This document shows positions 44,121 through 57,863 of a stretch of 64,000 nt of DNA, in pieces (position 1 is the stretch's first letter; the number at the start of each line of letters is the position of its first letter). The notes under the pieces were generated by a model that was not told the origin of the DNA, ran no database searches, and was given only the letters and a program-made list of their open reading frames with translations. The stretch is taken from NCBI GenBank assembly GCA_037176705.1, contig CM073896.1, positions 19,728,708 through 19,792,707 on the forward strand. The letters run 5' to 3'. The stretch is from Molossus alvarezi. Taxonomy: Eukaryota > Chordata > Mammalia > Chiroptera > Molossidae. The translations under genes and the position numbers were made by a program.

Positions 44121-45226
44121 TTCATTGGTGATTTAGCACTCTAAATGTATCCTAATGACCATAAAATAGCATTCAGTGTAACACAGCGATAAGAAAGTGG
44201 GACATTGGTTTGAATCTTTTCTCCTCCTCCTCCTCTTCCTTCTTCTTTCCTTGTTATAAACCTCTTGTTTCATAAAGTTAGAAAGATGGGTGCATCCCTA
44301 ATCAGCTAGACAGTTATCACAGGTACTTCCCCAGAAGTGGGCAATTCAGGAACATAGGTCTTTCTCAGGTTCTGTGGTTCTTTGATTCAACTTGTCCTCT
44401 TTGGGGTCAAGAGAAAGAAAAAAAAAGATAATAGGCATCAAAAGGGGAAAAAAAGTGATACCAGTAAAGCTGAGATTTTGTTTCACCTTTTCTAGTCATT
44501 TGCCTGATAAACTTGGTCTACTCTCAAGACCCCTTGGTTTTTGTTTGTATTGTTTTATAAACCAGGAATGAAATCTTCTTACTTCTCTTAGGAATGATAA
44601 AATTGATTTTAAATCTTCTTATATGTGTGTAGCATCATGGGAAACAGAGGGGATATAAATAGTTAAGATGCTGTATGCTGCCATGTACTATAACTTTGTT
44701 ATAACTCTAGCTTTGTGTCCATGCAAAGTTTCAATTTCTGGTTTCTACAAATGAGCTGTGTGATCATGGACAAATCACTTAAACTATTAGAGTTCTTTTT
44801 CTTCTTTGGGGTGTGTGTGTGTATGTGTTTGTACATATATAAATTTACATATGATAATATACTTGTTCAAACTTTATTCTTCAGAGTTTTGAGTAATCTG
44901 GGCTGAGGTTTAATTTTATGATAGATTGCACAATCAATAATGACAAAACATTGTATGGTTTGTTAGAATGGCAAAGATGACAAATAGTTTCCAAGTTGTT
45001 TCATCTACTTCTGAAGCACTTTTTGAAACAATGGACGTGCTCTTATAAACACTGTACTCTGTTCCTCGAGTTAGTGAGTCAGTCCAGTGTGAGAAAAGAG
45101 ATTAAAATAAAATAAATCAAACTGAAAGTGTTTGGTGATATTTATAATTTATGAATGTTAACCCAATAGGGAACTCTCTTTAGTAACCTGCCATGATTAA
45201 ATAAACCTATATCAATAATGCTATCT
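44121..45226. other. Unassigned stretch
   Basis: Contains a pyrimidine-rich CTT/CTC run at about 44219-44252 and a possible MIR core ('gagctgtgtgatcatggaca') at 44752-44790. Otherwise unassigned. Confidence 0.4.
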
Positions 45227-45347
45227 AAAATGTATTGCAAGAAAATACAGAGTCCCAAACAAGATGAACCCAAAGACGCTTACACCAAGACACATAATTA
45301 AAATGCAAAATGTTAAAGATAAAGAGAGAATCTTAAAAGCAACAAGA

Positions 45348-45605
45348 GCCCTGGCTGGTTTGGCTCAGTGGTTAGAGTGTTGGCTTGCAGATGGAAGGGT
45401 CTCAGGTTCAATTCTCAGTCAGGGTATATACCTGGGTTGCAGGTTCAATCCCTGGCCCCAGTCAGGGCTGTGTAGGAGGCAAGCAATTAATGTGTCTCTC
45501 TAGCATCAATGTTTCTCTCTCTTTCCCACCCTCCCTTACTCTCTGTCTAAAAAAACCCAAAAAACAAAATTAATGGAAGAATATCCTCAAGTGAGGATTT
45601 AAAAA
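45348..45605 (+). mobile_element. VES SINE (plus) nested in L1
   Basis: Head 'gccctggctggtttggctca', 'gtctcaggttcaattctcag', middle 'aggaggcaagcaattaatgt', tail 'gaatatcctcaagtgagg'. L1 sequence 'aaaagcaacaaga' before it and 'aaaggcagcaaaaga' after it form an imperfect TSD. Confidence 0.92.
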
Positions 45606-45875
45606 AAAGGCAGCAAAAGAAAAGCAGTTAGTTACCTACAAGGGAGCTCTCATAAGACTGTGAGCTGATTTATTAATAAAAATTTTGCAGGCCAGAAGGG
45701 ACTGCCAAGAAATATTTAAAGTGATGAAAAGCAAAGTAGTACAACCAAGATCACTCTACCCAGCATAACTATCATTTAGAATTGAAGGTCAGACAAAGAG
45801 CTTCTCAGACAAGAAAAACTAAAGGAATTTATCACCCCCAAACCAGTATTATATGAAATGCTAGAGGATCTTCTT

Positions 45876-45966
45876 GAAGAGGAAGAAGAAGAAGGAGAAG
45901 GAGGAGGAGGGGGGGGAGTGGTAGGGGGAGGAGGAGGAGGAGGAGGAGGAGGAGGAGGAGGAGAAG
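45876..45966. repeat. (GGA)n purine tract
   Basis: About 90 nt of uninterrupted GA/GGA purines with a central G-run ('ggggggg'), within the L1 3' UTR. Likely length-polymorphic, with G-quadruplex or triplex potential. Confidence 0.95.
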
Positions 45967-46409
45967 ATTGAGAAGAAAAAAGACAATGAACAATAAAATG
46001 ACAATAAGTACATATCTATTAACAAATGAATCTAAAAAATGAAATAAAGGAACAAGCAGAACAAAAATAGACTCATAGATGCAGAGAACAGTTTGATGGT
46101 TGCCAGATAGGAGGGGATTGGGGGAATGGGTGAAAAAGGTGAAGGGATTAAGAAGTGCAAATTGGTTGTTACAGAAGAGTCTTGGGATGTAAAGTACAGC
46201 ATAGCAAATATAGTTAATAATATTCTAATAAGTACATATAGTATCATATGGATACTAGATGTATTGGGATGATCACTTAGTAATGATATAATGTCTAATC
46301 ACTTGGGTGAACACCTGAAACTAATATGATATTGTATGTAAACTATAATTGAAAAATAAAAAATGATTTAAAAATAAATAAATAAAAATAAAATGTATTG
46401 CAAGTTTAC

Positions 46410-46570
46410 CATAGTGGCTGGCAGGTACTGTTAAAATGCTCATTTAACTCTCATAAAGGTCCTATGAGAAGATACTCTAATCATCTGTATTACACTTTTA
46501 AGAAAATTTAGAGACAGAGAGTTCAACTAGGTTGTCTAGAATTACATAGTACAAGCTATCAGATTCCAGA
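46410..46570 (-). repeat. MIR SINE remnant (minus)
   Basis: 'aaaatgctcatttaactctc', 'aggtcctatgagaagatact', 'atctgtattacacttttaag' and 'agctatcagattcc' follow the reverse complement of MIR. Confidence 0.65.
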
Positions 46571-48029
46571 GACTGACAAATATTTTGTAAATATAATACA
46601 GTATTGCCAGGGCTCTTAAAAATAGGTTTAGATAGGTAAGACATTTACATGTTTCCAAATTTGATGGAATCAAGATGATATATAAGAAAACATTCTTCCT
46701 CTCTCTCTCGCGTTCTAGCTACCCATGTCAACTTCCAGATACTAATATTTTTACTCTCTTATGGATACTTTCAGATATGGCAAATGTTTCTCATTTTTCA
46801 TGGATCCCTTGTCGTGTGATGTCCAGTATCTTGGAAATTGTTTCATATATTTTTTCCATGTTTTGGTTGCTTCAGGTGCAAGAGTGAATCTGTTGCTAGT
46901 TACTGTGTCCTGGTCGGGAGTGAAAGATCTTGCTCTAATTTAAACCTTCAAATACCTTATTATGATAGAGGTTAGGCATCATATATAAAGATATAGCCAG
47001 AGAAACTATTTAAAATGAAACGAGAAGAAAAAGATGATGAAAGATATTTAAAATCTCTTGCATATTTTTATACATGCTTTTTCATGCTTTTTGACTTGTT
47101 TCTAAAGTGTTCTTGGTATTTTTATTCTTGACTTTCAGCATTCTCTGTATTAACAGGGAACTTGAATCATTATTAGTGACATGAGTTTCAGTGCCCTGTG
47201 CTTTTCAAATCAGACATTGTGACATTTACTCAGACAACAGCCTCGTGCCCAGGCAGGAGTCTCAGGTGTGATTAAGTTTATGCTTATCTTTGATACCTGA
47301 CTCTTTCTACTTCATGCAGATTGTATCTGGAGTCTTCTTGTACTTCCTGTCGCTCAGCTCCCATCATTTAGGTATATCTTGATCCAATTTAGTAATTTTT
47401 ATTACCTATAGGTAGAATTGATGATATTTATTATAAGACAGAGTTGAGGCTCAGCAATGGGCACTGGACAACCTCTAGAATTTGTATGTCTCCTCTCAGT
47501 AGACTTCGAGTCTTACATGCCAATTATTTCTCTCAAACAAGAAATATCACTAGAAATGCTGTTATGCAAATGATGTTTATTTCACTTTATCATATATTTT
47601 GGGCATTTCTATTTTTAAATGTTGATTCTATCACTATTTAAAAATGACTGCTTAATGTACATGTCAAGAAGAACCATAGCTTGAAGATAACTATTTTATG
47701 AATGTTTGTTTAGTGTCTATATATTTTTCTAATATGGTTCATAGCCCCTCAGTTGTAATTCTGAAATCCAAAATGCACTTAAAATTGAAAGTATATTCTC
47801 ACTAATTTGGAAAACAAACCTGACTTTACTGGAACTTATTTGGTATCAAACATGCCCAGAACTTACTTGAAATTATTTATGGTCTCTATTTATTCTACTT
47901 AATGTGAATATTTGTAGGTTCTGCTGCAAAAATATTAATGTTGTTTGGTCTTGAAATGCTTCACATGCCTCTGATAATATATAATATATGTGCCATATAG
48001 ATTTTCCAAGATCAGAAAATAATTTGAAT
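46571..48029. other. Unassigned stretch
   Basis: AT-rich. No gene, VES or young L1. Could contain old LINE debris. Confidence 0.4.
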
Positions 48030-48690
48030 TATAAATTGTTTCCAAGAATGGACCTATAAAAATCCTGCAGTAAATATCCTTAAATATATATGTGCAAACA
48101 CAAGCATATTATTTCTAAAATTTCTAGATTTGAAATTGATGGTGAAAACACAAGCAAAATTTTTTGTTGTTATTTCAAAATTGTTCTCCAAAGCACATAC
48201 CAATTTATACTTTGTCTGATATTACTTTTATTTTTTAAAATTTTTGCCAGAATTAAAAGTTGAAAAAATAGTTACTTTATTCTTTAGGGATTAACAAGAC
48301 TGACAATTTTTATAACCTTACTCAGTATTTACATTTATTATTATTTTTTTTATCCTCACCCGAGGATACATTTATCTTCAGATAGAGCAGGAGGGAGAGA
48401 GGAGGGAAGAGAGATAGAGAGACATTGTTGGGAGAGAGACACATGGACTGGTTGCCACCCACACGACCCCAACTGGGGGTTGGGACAACAAACTGCAACC
48501 AAGGTATGTGCCCTTTGTGGGAACCAAGCCCCGAGGCTCCCTGATCTGCAGGCCAACGTGCTAACCACTGATCAATATTGAATGTATATGTCTGCATTTA
48601 ATTGCAAATGGTTTTCTGTCCTTGATAATAGCACAAGTTTTATTTGTTTTGTGATTGAGTTTGCCCCATCACATTTTAAAATTTCTCTTA
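48030..48690 (-). mobile_element. Old L1-like fragment (minus), split by VES
   Basis: 'ccaagaatggacctataaaa', 'ttctccaaagcacatacca' and, after the VES, 'aatggttttctgtccttgat' resemble ORF2 C-terminal complement of a very old L1. Weakly supported. Confidence 0.45.
48338..48572 (-). mobile_element. VES SINE (minus), 5' end missing
   Basis: 'tcctcacccgaggatacatt' tail complement, 'tggttgccacccacacgacc', 'gggaaccaagccccgaggct' and 'gctaaccactgatc'. The last roughly 20 bp of the head complement are missing or mutated. Confidence 0.9.
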
Positions 48691-49366
48691 CATGGTTAAA
48701 TTTATATATACTTTATGACTCTTGTATAGTTCTGTTATTAAAACATTTGTCCCATTAGAAGATTTTTACACTATTTTTACTACTATATTTTTCTGATTAA
48801 TTTAAGAATTTACAATTTATGTGCTATAGATACTGATAAATATTTTCCAAATTTATTCTTTATCTTTTTTGTCATTATTTTTTAAATCTACTTTCTTAAT
48901 TTAAAATGGTTCAAGTTAACTTTTTCTCTTTTCTGATTTAAGGTTTTCCTTTGAAAAAGATGCCCATTCAAGAAGTTTGACAGTCTCTTATCATTCAATG
49001 CTTTAAAGAATGCCCGAGAAACAGTAAACATCAATAGAAAAATGTGAAAAAGAAAAATTATATATGTAAATATACATACATATAGTAATTAAAATGAATA
49101 TTAATTTAAATAAAACCATGTACATGACCAGAAATTGGATAAGTTGTTGATTTACATGAAAATATTTATTTTAGGTCACTATGCTTAATGAGAAGTTGAC
49201 AAACATAACCCTTATAGAAGTAACTTACCCTGTTAGTAGGTGGGTCATATTTAAAAAGTAGTTATTTGTGGAAGAACTCATAGCTAACAATTCTGATATC
49301 TTTTTTGTTCCTCATATAGAACATATTAGAGTTAATAAAATTACCAATATAATTAATTATGTATTA
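48691..49366. other. Unassigned stretch
   Basis: Very AT-rich. No feature recognised. Confidence 0.4.
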
Positions 49367-49380
49367 TAAAATTTTAATTT

Positions 49381-51178
<1,798 letters not shown>

Positions 51179-51192
51179 TAAAATTTTAATTT

Positions 51193-51854
51193 TAATAATA
51201 TTTCCTGAGTGCTTATAAAAACTAACTCCTGAGCAAGTTCTCTAATCAGATTCACATATTTTCTTTTACTTCAATTTGTTCAATTTCAACCCAAACAAGT
51301 TGAAGTGGAGCTACCTAATATCACCTTCTTACCACCTCCCAACCATCAACTACTACAAAACTCAAGATACTAGAATATTACCCAGCATCACAAAATAATC
51401 CCTCAAACTTTCTCCCTATTTACACTGTAGTCCCCAGATATTTGCTTTACTTGTTTAATGATCTTTATATAAATAAAATCATATTGTATATATCCTTTTG
51501 TGTACCCATTCAACATGTCTTTTGATATTCACCCACACAGAACCATCAGGCCGCTTCAGGGCTTTGAGCCTTGTCTGGGTACGTATGTCTATGCTGGGAC
51601 ACAAATGACAGAAAAGAGTGGTGTGATGTATGTAACCTTGTATTTTTATTTTTTAGCATGTAGATTTCCCATTGACTGAAAGGAGGTTGTGGAAAATGAA
51701 ACGTCATGAGTAATTTTGTCAACCCTTTTCTAAGACATAGATTGCTTGTTTTTGTTTGTTCACAGTGAGGAACATGTAGATAGTCCACACTGAGTGAAGG
51801 CTGAGGAGGGTAAACAGGTTTTTCCTGAGGAGCTAGAGTTCCAATACAGAGGGT
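51193..51854. other. Unassigned stretch with possible old L1 piece
   Basis: 'ataaataaaatcatattgta' followed by 'atccttttgtgt' at 51468-51505 resembles an old L1 3' region in minus orientation. The rest is unassigned. Confidence 0.4.
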
Positions 51855-52490
51855 GTATTAGTTTGCTAAGGCTTCCATAACAAAATAAAATAAACAAACA
51901 GACAAAACAGACTAGGTGACTTAAACAACCAACATTTGTTTTCTCACAATTCTGGAGGCTAAAAGTTCAAGATTAAGGTGTTGGTAGGTCAGTTTCCTCG
52001 AAGGCCTCTCTTCTTGGCTTGTGGATGGTTGCCTTCTTGCTGTTTCCTCACACGGTTATCCCTTGGCCTTTGTGTGGTCTGTATTATATTTTCTTCTTCT
52101 TACAAGGACACAAGTCATATTGATGAGGGTCAATCCACGTGACTTTATTTCACTTTGATTACCTATTTAAAGGCACTATTTCTAAATACAGTCACATTCT
52201 TAGGAACTGAGGGTTATGACTTCAACCTATGATATAAAATAATTTAAAAAAAATTTTAGAGAGAGAGAAAGGGATAGGGAAAGAGAGATAGAAACATCAA
52301 TGAGAGAGAATGTCGATTGGCCACCCCCTGCATGCCCCCTACTGGGGATTTGTCCCACAACCTGGGCATGTTCCCTGACCAGGAATTGAACTGGTGACCT
52401 CTTGGTACATGGGTCAATGCTCAACAACTGAGCCACACCAGCCAGGCCAACATATGATTTCTAGGGGAACACAATTTAGCCCATCACAGA
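51855..52490 (-). repeat. MLT1-like LTR (MaLR, minus), split by VES
   Basis: 'tgtattagtttgctaaggct', 'ttctcacaattctggaggct', 'gccttcttgctgtttcctca', 'ttacaaggacacaagtcata', 'taaatacagtcacattctta' and 'gacttcaacctatgat', resuming after the VES with 'ggggaacacaatttagccca'. Near full length. Confidence 0.85.
52234..52447 (-). mobile_element. VES SINE (minus) nested in MLT1, with TSD
   Basis: 'attttagagagagagaaagg' to the head complement 'actgagccacaccagccagg'. 'caacctatgat' (52223-52233) and 'caacatatgat' (52448-52458) flank it with one mismatch. Confidence 0.93.
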
Positions 52491-53584
52491 GAACCTCATA
52501 AGGCTTTTTGAAGAGCCCCCCCAAAGCACTTGCATGAGAGACACATTTAAAGGCATGCCTCAGAGAGGTGAGTGACAGCCAAAGAAGTGTCAGCAAGGCT
52601 AGAAGTTACAAGCGGCAGAAATAAGAAACTGCCACATCACCTGAGGTGGGCAAAGTAGACATTGCTGTATCCTCTAACTTTATATGCATCTCCACATTCC
52701 TGGTGTTACTATGTGGAAAGAAAATAAAATAAAACAGAAAGGTGCAAGTACAACCAGATTCTCCTTCCCCTTCCTCTATATCTCTCCTCTCTCAGCTGCT
52801 ACAATCTCTGGTCTATTCTGTGCTGGGGAGAAGAGGAGGTCAAGTGCATAATGACAATGAATCTTTAACATGATTAAAATTGAGATTTTAGGAACCAGGA
52901 TGAAACTTCTAATGACAAAATATTTTGAACATTTATGGAAATGAGCTGAATTAAAAAAAAAAAAAAAGATATGACAAGATGTATTGGGTATCCTTAACTC
53001 AGATCAATTGAATTAGAATATTTTGGGGTTGCCTATTTAAAGTGATTTTAAAGTTCCCCACAGGATTCTGATGTGTAGCTGGAATTGACAAACTGCTCAG
53101 GACATTAATCTCCTACCGACTGTGGTCATCATCGTCATTAGCTTCGTCATCAACACTGAGTACACCACTGCTCTTGCATGAGGTCTCTGGTGGTTTCAAG
53201 TTAATGCCACTCCTCACTTCCCACCTCCCTTCTCATTTGCCAGCCTTAATTTGTAAACTAGAGTAAGGCTGCTCATACAAGAGGGATCTGTAACAAAATG
53301 CTCATTCACACCGAAGTTTTACATCTGATAGAAGATGTTTGGTTCTAATGAGTTTTTTCAGCATTCATTCAATTTGAACTGAAGATTTCGAGGTATGAGG
53401 AGATGAGTATGTTGGTATTCACATGTGTCCTATTTGTGAACAAATTCTGGATTCCATAAATACCATGATATGTTAGTGGGTCAATTAATATTGACCTAAT
53501 GTCCCAGGATTACTCTGGGAACTCTAATTTGTTGCCAATCTGATCTCAAGGTTCTCAGCTCAAACTTTCAGTATCTTTCTCTTT
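52491..53584. other. Unassigned stretch
   Basis: 'agttccccacaggattctga' at 53050-53070 may be a MER5-type MITE remnant. An A-run lies at 52952-52966. Otherwise nothing recognised. Confidence 0.4.
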
Positions 53585-53665
53585 TTTTAGTTTATTCTTT
53601 ATTGTTGAGAGTATTACAGATGTCCCTGCCTTCCTCCCCACCCCATTGCCTAACCCAACCAGTTC
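53585..53665 (-). mobile_element. Short L1 3' end (minus)
   Basis: 'agtttattctttattgttg' followed by 'agtattacagatgtccctgc' and 'cctccccaccccattgccta' resembles the 3' UTR end of the bat L1 family. Very 5'-truncated. Confidence 0.6.
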
Positions 53666-53907
53666 CTCTTGATTTGTAATCTTTGCTTATAAGTCTGCCT
53701 TACTCACCTATCCCCAGTTCCTTGTATGTGTAAGGCAGAGGCTCCCTCCTGCCTAAGGACCTCATATCTTGCACACAAATGTTACTACCTAGTTCCACTC
53801 TCAGTATTTTATTCAGGGTATTTAAGCCACTGTGTTCTGTGGACAAGTGGAATCAACAAAAACTGGGAGTTGGTTAGAAGTAGAGAATCAGTTTCCTCAC
53901 CCTCAGA
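53666..53907. other. Unassigned stretch
   Basis: No feature recognised. Confidence 0.35.
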
Positions 53908-54004
53908 CCAATGAATCAGAATCTCTGAAGAGGTCACCCAGAAACCTGTGTTTTAACAAGGTCTTCAGAGAATTTTATGCCCACCAAGATTTCAGAAGCA
54001 CTGT
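53908..54004 (-). mobile_element. MER5A-like hAT MITE remnant (minus)
   Basis: 'ccaatgaatcagaatctctg', 'cccagaaacctgtgttttaa', 'caaggtcttcagag' and the terminal 'gaagcactg' match the complement of a MER5-type element. Confidence 0.7.
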
Positions 54005-55280
54005 TCTCAGCTATCCTATAATATTTCAAATAAACCTGGAAATCTCAATGTTGTAAAAGAATAAAGGTTTATTCTTGGTATCATCAGTCATTGTGGGCCA
54101 GGTGACTTTCCCTGGGGGCTATACCCTAAGTTCAGGGATCCAAGCTCCTTTCAGCTCATGAAGCTGTCAACATGTAGTCTCCACAATCACAGTAGATAGG
54201 AAACAGACAATAGAGCAGTGCTTTTGAGGTAATGCTAAAAATAATATGCATCCTTTATGCCCACCCTTCCTTGGCTAGAACTCAGACATATGACACCAGT
54301 CTAGCTGCAAGGGAGGCTGGGAAATGTAAAGAGACATGTGTGTTTCATTAGCACTAACAGTTTTTGCCAACCACTGATTGGCCTTTGTTTGGCTCCCTCC
54401 ACTCCTCTTTAAGGTTTCAGTGAATGTCTCACCTCCTCGTGCAAATCTGATGCTAACCCCCATGTTTGCTCCTTGATCTACTTGAGAATATTTAAGGTTT
54501 AATTCTGATCAAAATTTTTTACATCTTTATATATGTGTGTATATATATGTATATGTATATATATATAACAAATTGTCCTTTTCTTGTGTTTAAAAATGTA
54601 CACTCTCAGAATTTCCAGTCTCAGATTATGCAAAATCATACAACATCCTAATTTAAATTAAAATTAATTTGTTGAATAATTTGTACATACTCTAATGACT
54701 GTTTCTCAGAATTTTCAGCCATATTCTTAGCCTAATTTATGGAGGCACTGCTTTGTCTGTCTTTCAAGGGCTTTTGCCAATTCTGAAGGTGTTAATTTTT
54801 CCCTGAGATTATGATTGTCTTTTGACTTCTTCCCAGGGAGTTTTGGAGTTATATGCAGCTGGGGATATGTTACCATTTATATTCGCTATATTTTATCTTT
54901 TTGTGATTAGTTTCCAGTCAGGCTTAGAAAGGCCTTCCTTACTTGAACATCATGAAAATGTTCTCCAGATTCCTCTACAACAGCCAGAGTTAAAGAAAAA
55001 AATTTTTTTATAGGAATTCAAGAACTTTTGATAGATATTAGAAATCTCATAAACCTGAGAAAAGAGGAATGCTCTTTAAAACGAGCTAAAATGACTGGTT
55101 TTATGAAAGGCCAAAAGATAAAGTGACAGCATCATTGACACAGGAGTCGTTTAATAAGCCAACTGACAGCTGTGAGCAGTTGACAACAGGACACTCATGG
55201 GAAATAAGGCTCATTTACACTGATGTCACTCAGGGCGCAGGGTTGTTATTTGATTCAGTTTCATAGCCAGAGAAGTCGAC
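54005..55280. other. Unassigned stretch with a TA/TG microsatellite
   Basis: A TATATG-type microsatellite lies at about 54528-54568. No gene or repeat was otherwise recognised. Confidence 0.4.
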
Positions 55281-55297
55281 TACTCTCTCTCTCTCTT

Positions 55298-55334
<37 letters not shown>

Positions 55335-55340
55335 TTTTTT
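55281..55340. repeat. (CT)n microsatellite
   Basis: About 55 nt of CT repeat with occasional TTT interruptions, ending in a T-run. No SINE head is attached. Confidence 0.93.
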
Positions 55341-55830
55341 TAGACTATGTACATCCAAAAATGGGATTCTATTAAATAACAATTTGTGGTCAGAGAAACT
55401 CCTAAGAATTTTCTCTCTCTGGTACACCTGATGTTTTATACCCTAAGTTGAATTTGACAATTAGACTAAAAACGTTATATTAGGTTAGTTAATGCCACTT
55501 CCCTATCATTGTGGTAGTTACTTAGCCTGTATTAGAAATGTATAATCCCTTTTGGCAACTTCTATATCCTTCTACTTGGGACCCTAGTTTGGTTGACTCC
55601 ATGATCTCAGATAGATGCCATAACAATATTCTTTGTCATGCTTAATCTCTATTCCATTAATCACCTGTCCTGTCTCAGCCTTCTTTCCCAAAGAAAAATG
55701 ATATGGCTAAATCCTTCATCATTTCCCTTTGTCTACACTCAAACTCTACTGGATCAAGCTTTATTGCACACCTAAGCTCCACCCAACCCTGAATAAATAG
55801 GACTCAGTGCAAATTTATTTGATTAAAAAG
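55341..55830. other. Unassigned stretch
   Basis: No feature recognised. Confidence 0.4.
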
Positions 55831-55840
55831 TTATTATGTC

Positions 55841-57524
55841 CAGTTGTACAAGTATTTTATATATTTTGGAAATTAACCCCTTTTCAGATGTATCATTGGC
55901 AAAATGTTCTCCCATCCAGTGGGTTCCCTTTTCATTTTGATGCTGGTTTCTTTTGTACTGGAGACACTTTTTAGTTTGATGTAGTCCCATTTGTTTATTT
56001 TTCCTTTGTTTCTCTTGCCCTAGGCTATACATCAGTGGGAATTCTGCTACGTGAGATGTCTGAAATTTTAATTCCTACCTTTTCTTTTAGGATTTTTATG
56101 GTTTTATGACTTACATTTATGTCTTTATCCATTTTGAGTTTATTCTTGTGTATGGTGTAAATTGGTTGTCTAGTTTTCATGTTTTGCATGTACCTGCCCA
56201 ATTTTCCCAATACCATTTATTGAGGAGACTATCTTTACTCCATTGTATGCTCTTGCCTCCTTTGTCAAATTAAAAAAAAAATCATTGCTCTTTAGAGAGA
56301 GAATAAGGGAGAGGGAGAGAGAGAGAGAAACTTCGATGACAGAGACTATTGATTGGCTGTCTCCTACATGCACCCCACTGGGGATTGGACCCACAACCTA
56401 GGCATGTGCCCTGACCAGGGATCGACCCAATGACCTCTTGGTGCATGGGTCTACACTCAAACACTGAACCACACTGGCCAGCTCCTTTGTCAAATATTAA
56501 TTGAGCATAATGACGTGGGTCAATTTCTGGGTTCTCGGTTCTGTTCCACTGCTCTATATGTCTGTTCTTAAGCCAGTACCAGGCTGTTTTGATTACAATG
56601 GCTTTGTAGTATAACTTGATAGCCAGTATTGTAATCCCTCCTACTTTGTTCTTCTTTCTCAAGATTGCTGTGGTTATTTGGGGTCTTTTTTGGTTACATA
56701 TAAGTTTTTGGAGTATTTATTCTAGCTCTGTGAAATATGCCATTGGTAATTTAATAGAGATTGCTTTGAATCTATAGATTGCTCTGGGTAGTATGGATCT
56801 ATCAATGATGTTAATTCTTCCAATCAATGCACATGGTATATTCTTCCACTTGGGGAATGCAGACTGGTACAGTCACTATGGAAAAAAGTATGTAATATCC
56901 CCCAAAATTAAAAATTGAGCTTCCCTTTGACCCAGTGATCCCGCTTCTAGGAACATATCCTAAGAATCCTGAAATACTAGTCAGAAAGGATACATGCATC
57001 CCTATGTTTATAGTGGTGCAATTCACAGTAGCTCAGATCTGGAAACAGCCCAAGTGCCCAACAGTGGATGAGTGGATAAATAAGCTTTGGTACATTTACA
57101 CAACTGAATACAATGCAGCTCTGAAGAAGAAGTATCTTTTACCCTTTGAGACAGCATGGAGGGACCTGGAGATTATTATGCTAAGTGAGATAAGCCAGTC
57201 AGAGAAAACCAAGAATCACATGATCTCACTTATATATAGAATCTTTTGAACAAAATAAACTGATGAGTAAAATAGAACCAGAGGCATGGAAACAAGGAAC
57301 AGATTGAAGAATCTCAGAGGGTAGGAGTGAGGAAGGTGGGAAGGATTAACAAAGAGTTATTATGTAGATGTGCATAGCCCATGGACACAACAATAGAGTG
57401 GTGGAGGCCTGGGGCAAGGCAGGACCCAGGAGGAAGGCATTAGGGGAAATAACAGGGGGGACATCTGTAATACTCTCAAAAATAAAGAAAAAAAACTATA
57501 TGTTTACAAGAATAAAAATAAAAA
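55841..57524 (+). mobile_element. Twin-primed (5'-inverted) L1 with TSD
   Basis: The right part (56853 to about 57520) is sense-strand L1: ORF2 C-terminus with CPTVDEWINKLWYIYTTEYN, the 3' UTR and an A-rich tail. The left part (55841-56852) is the more 5' ORF2 segment in reverse orientation, corresponding to about 8716-9763 of L1 copy 1. The junction lacks the roughly 265 bp that should lie between them. 'ttattatgtc' at 55831-55840 and 57525-57534 brackets the whole structure, so inversion and insertion were one event. A VES interrupts the inverted arm at 56271-56481. ORFs are broken. Confidence 0.92.
56271..56481 (-). mobile_element. VES SINE (minus) nested in twin-primed L1, 14-bp TSD
   Basis: A-run/'tcattgctctttagagagag' to the head complement 'ctgaaccacactggccag'. 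'ctcctttgtcaaat' is identical at 56257-56270 and 56482-56495. It is therefore younger than the L1. Confidence 0.95.
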
Positions 57525-57534
57525 TTATTATGTC

Positions 57535-57847
57535 ATTGTCAGATAATCTACCAATTTCAAGTATTTCACTCTAAGATTTTTTTTTTTGCTTTTCTCTTCT
57601 TTACTTTTTAGCTTTCAAAATCAGTAGCTTCACAGACTATTTACCATAGAAAAGGAAATTAAATTTTATTTAATTAAAACTTTACGCCAGCATTAAAAAA
57701 TATTTTAATTAGATTTATAATTATAAAAATTATGGAAGTTATACATCCATATGTTAACTATTCAATTAATACAAAAAAATAATACTGCTTCCTCTTTTAA
57801 ATCCGCAGAGGAAACTTAATTTATATAGCTCCCTGCAGAAATTTTAT
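57535..57847. other. Unassigned stretch
   Basis: AT-rich with a short T-run. No feature recognised. Confidence 0.4.
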
Positions 57848-57863
57848 TGATACTCTATTCTTT

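Larger units (their letters stand above)
45242..46389 (+). mobile_element. Truncated L1 (L1MA-like, plus) with perfect 15-bp TSD
   Basis: Upstream block 'ttaaagataaagagagaatc', 'ggccagaagggactgccaag', 'tcagacaaagagcttctcag' and the 3' UTR 'gaacagtttgatggttgcca', 'aaaggtgaagggattaagaa', 'aacacctgaaactaatatg', ending in an A-rich tail. 'aaaatgtattgcaag' is identical at 45227-45241 and 46390-46404. It contains a VES (45348-45605) and an expanded GGA tract (45876-45966). No intact ORF. Confidence 0.92.

Noticed and set aside
48356..48597. Open frames across 48322-48597
   Set aside because: They lie entirely within a VES SINE.
55281..55340. CT-rich run as part of a VES
   Set aside because: No VES head, middle or A-tail adjoins it. 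Simple microsatellite.
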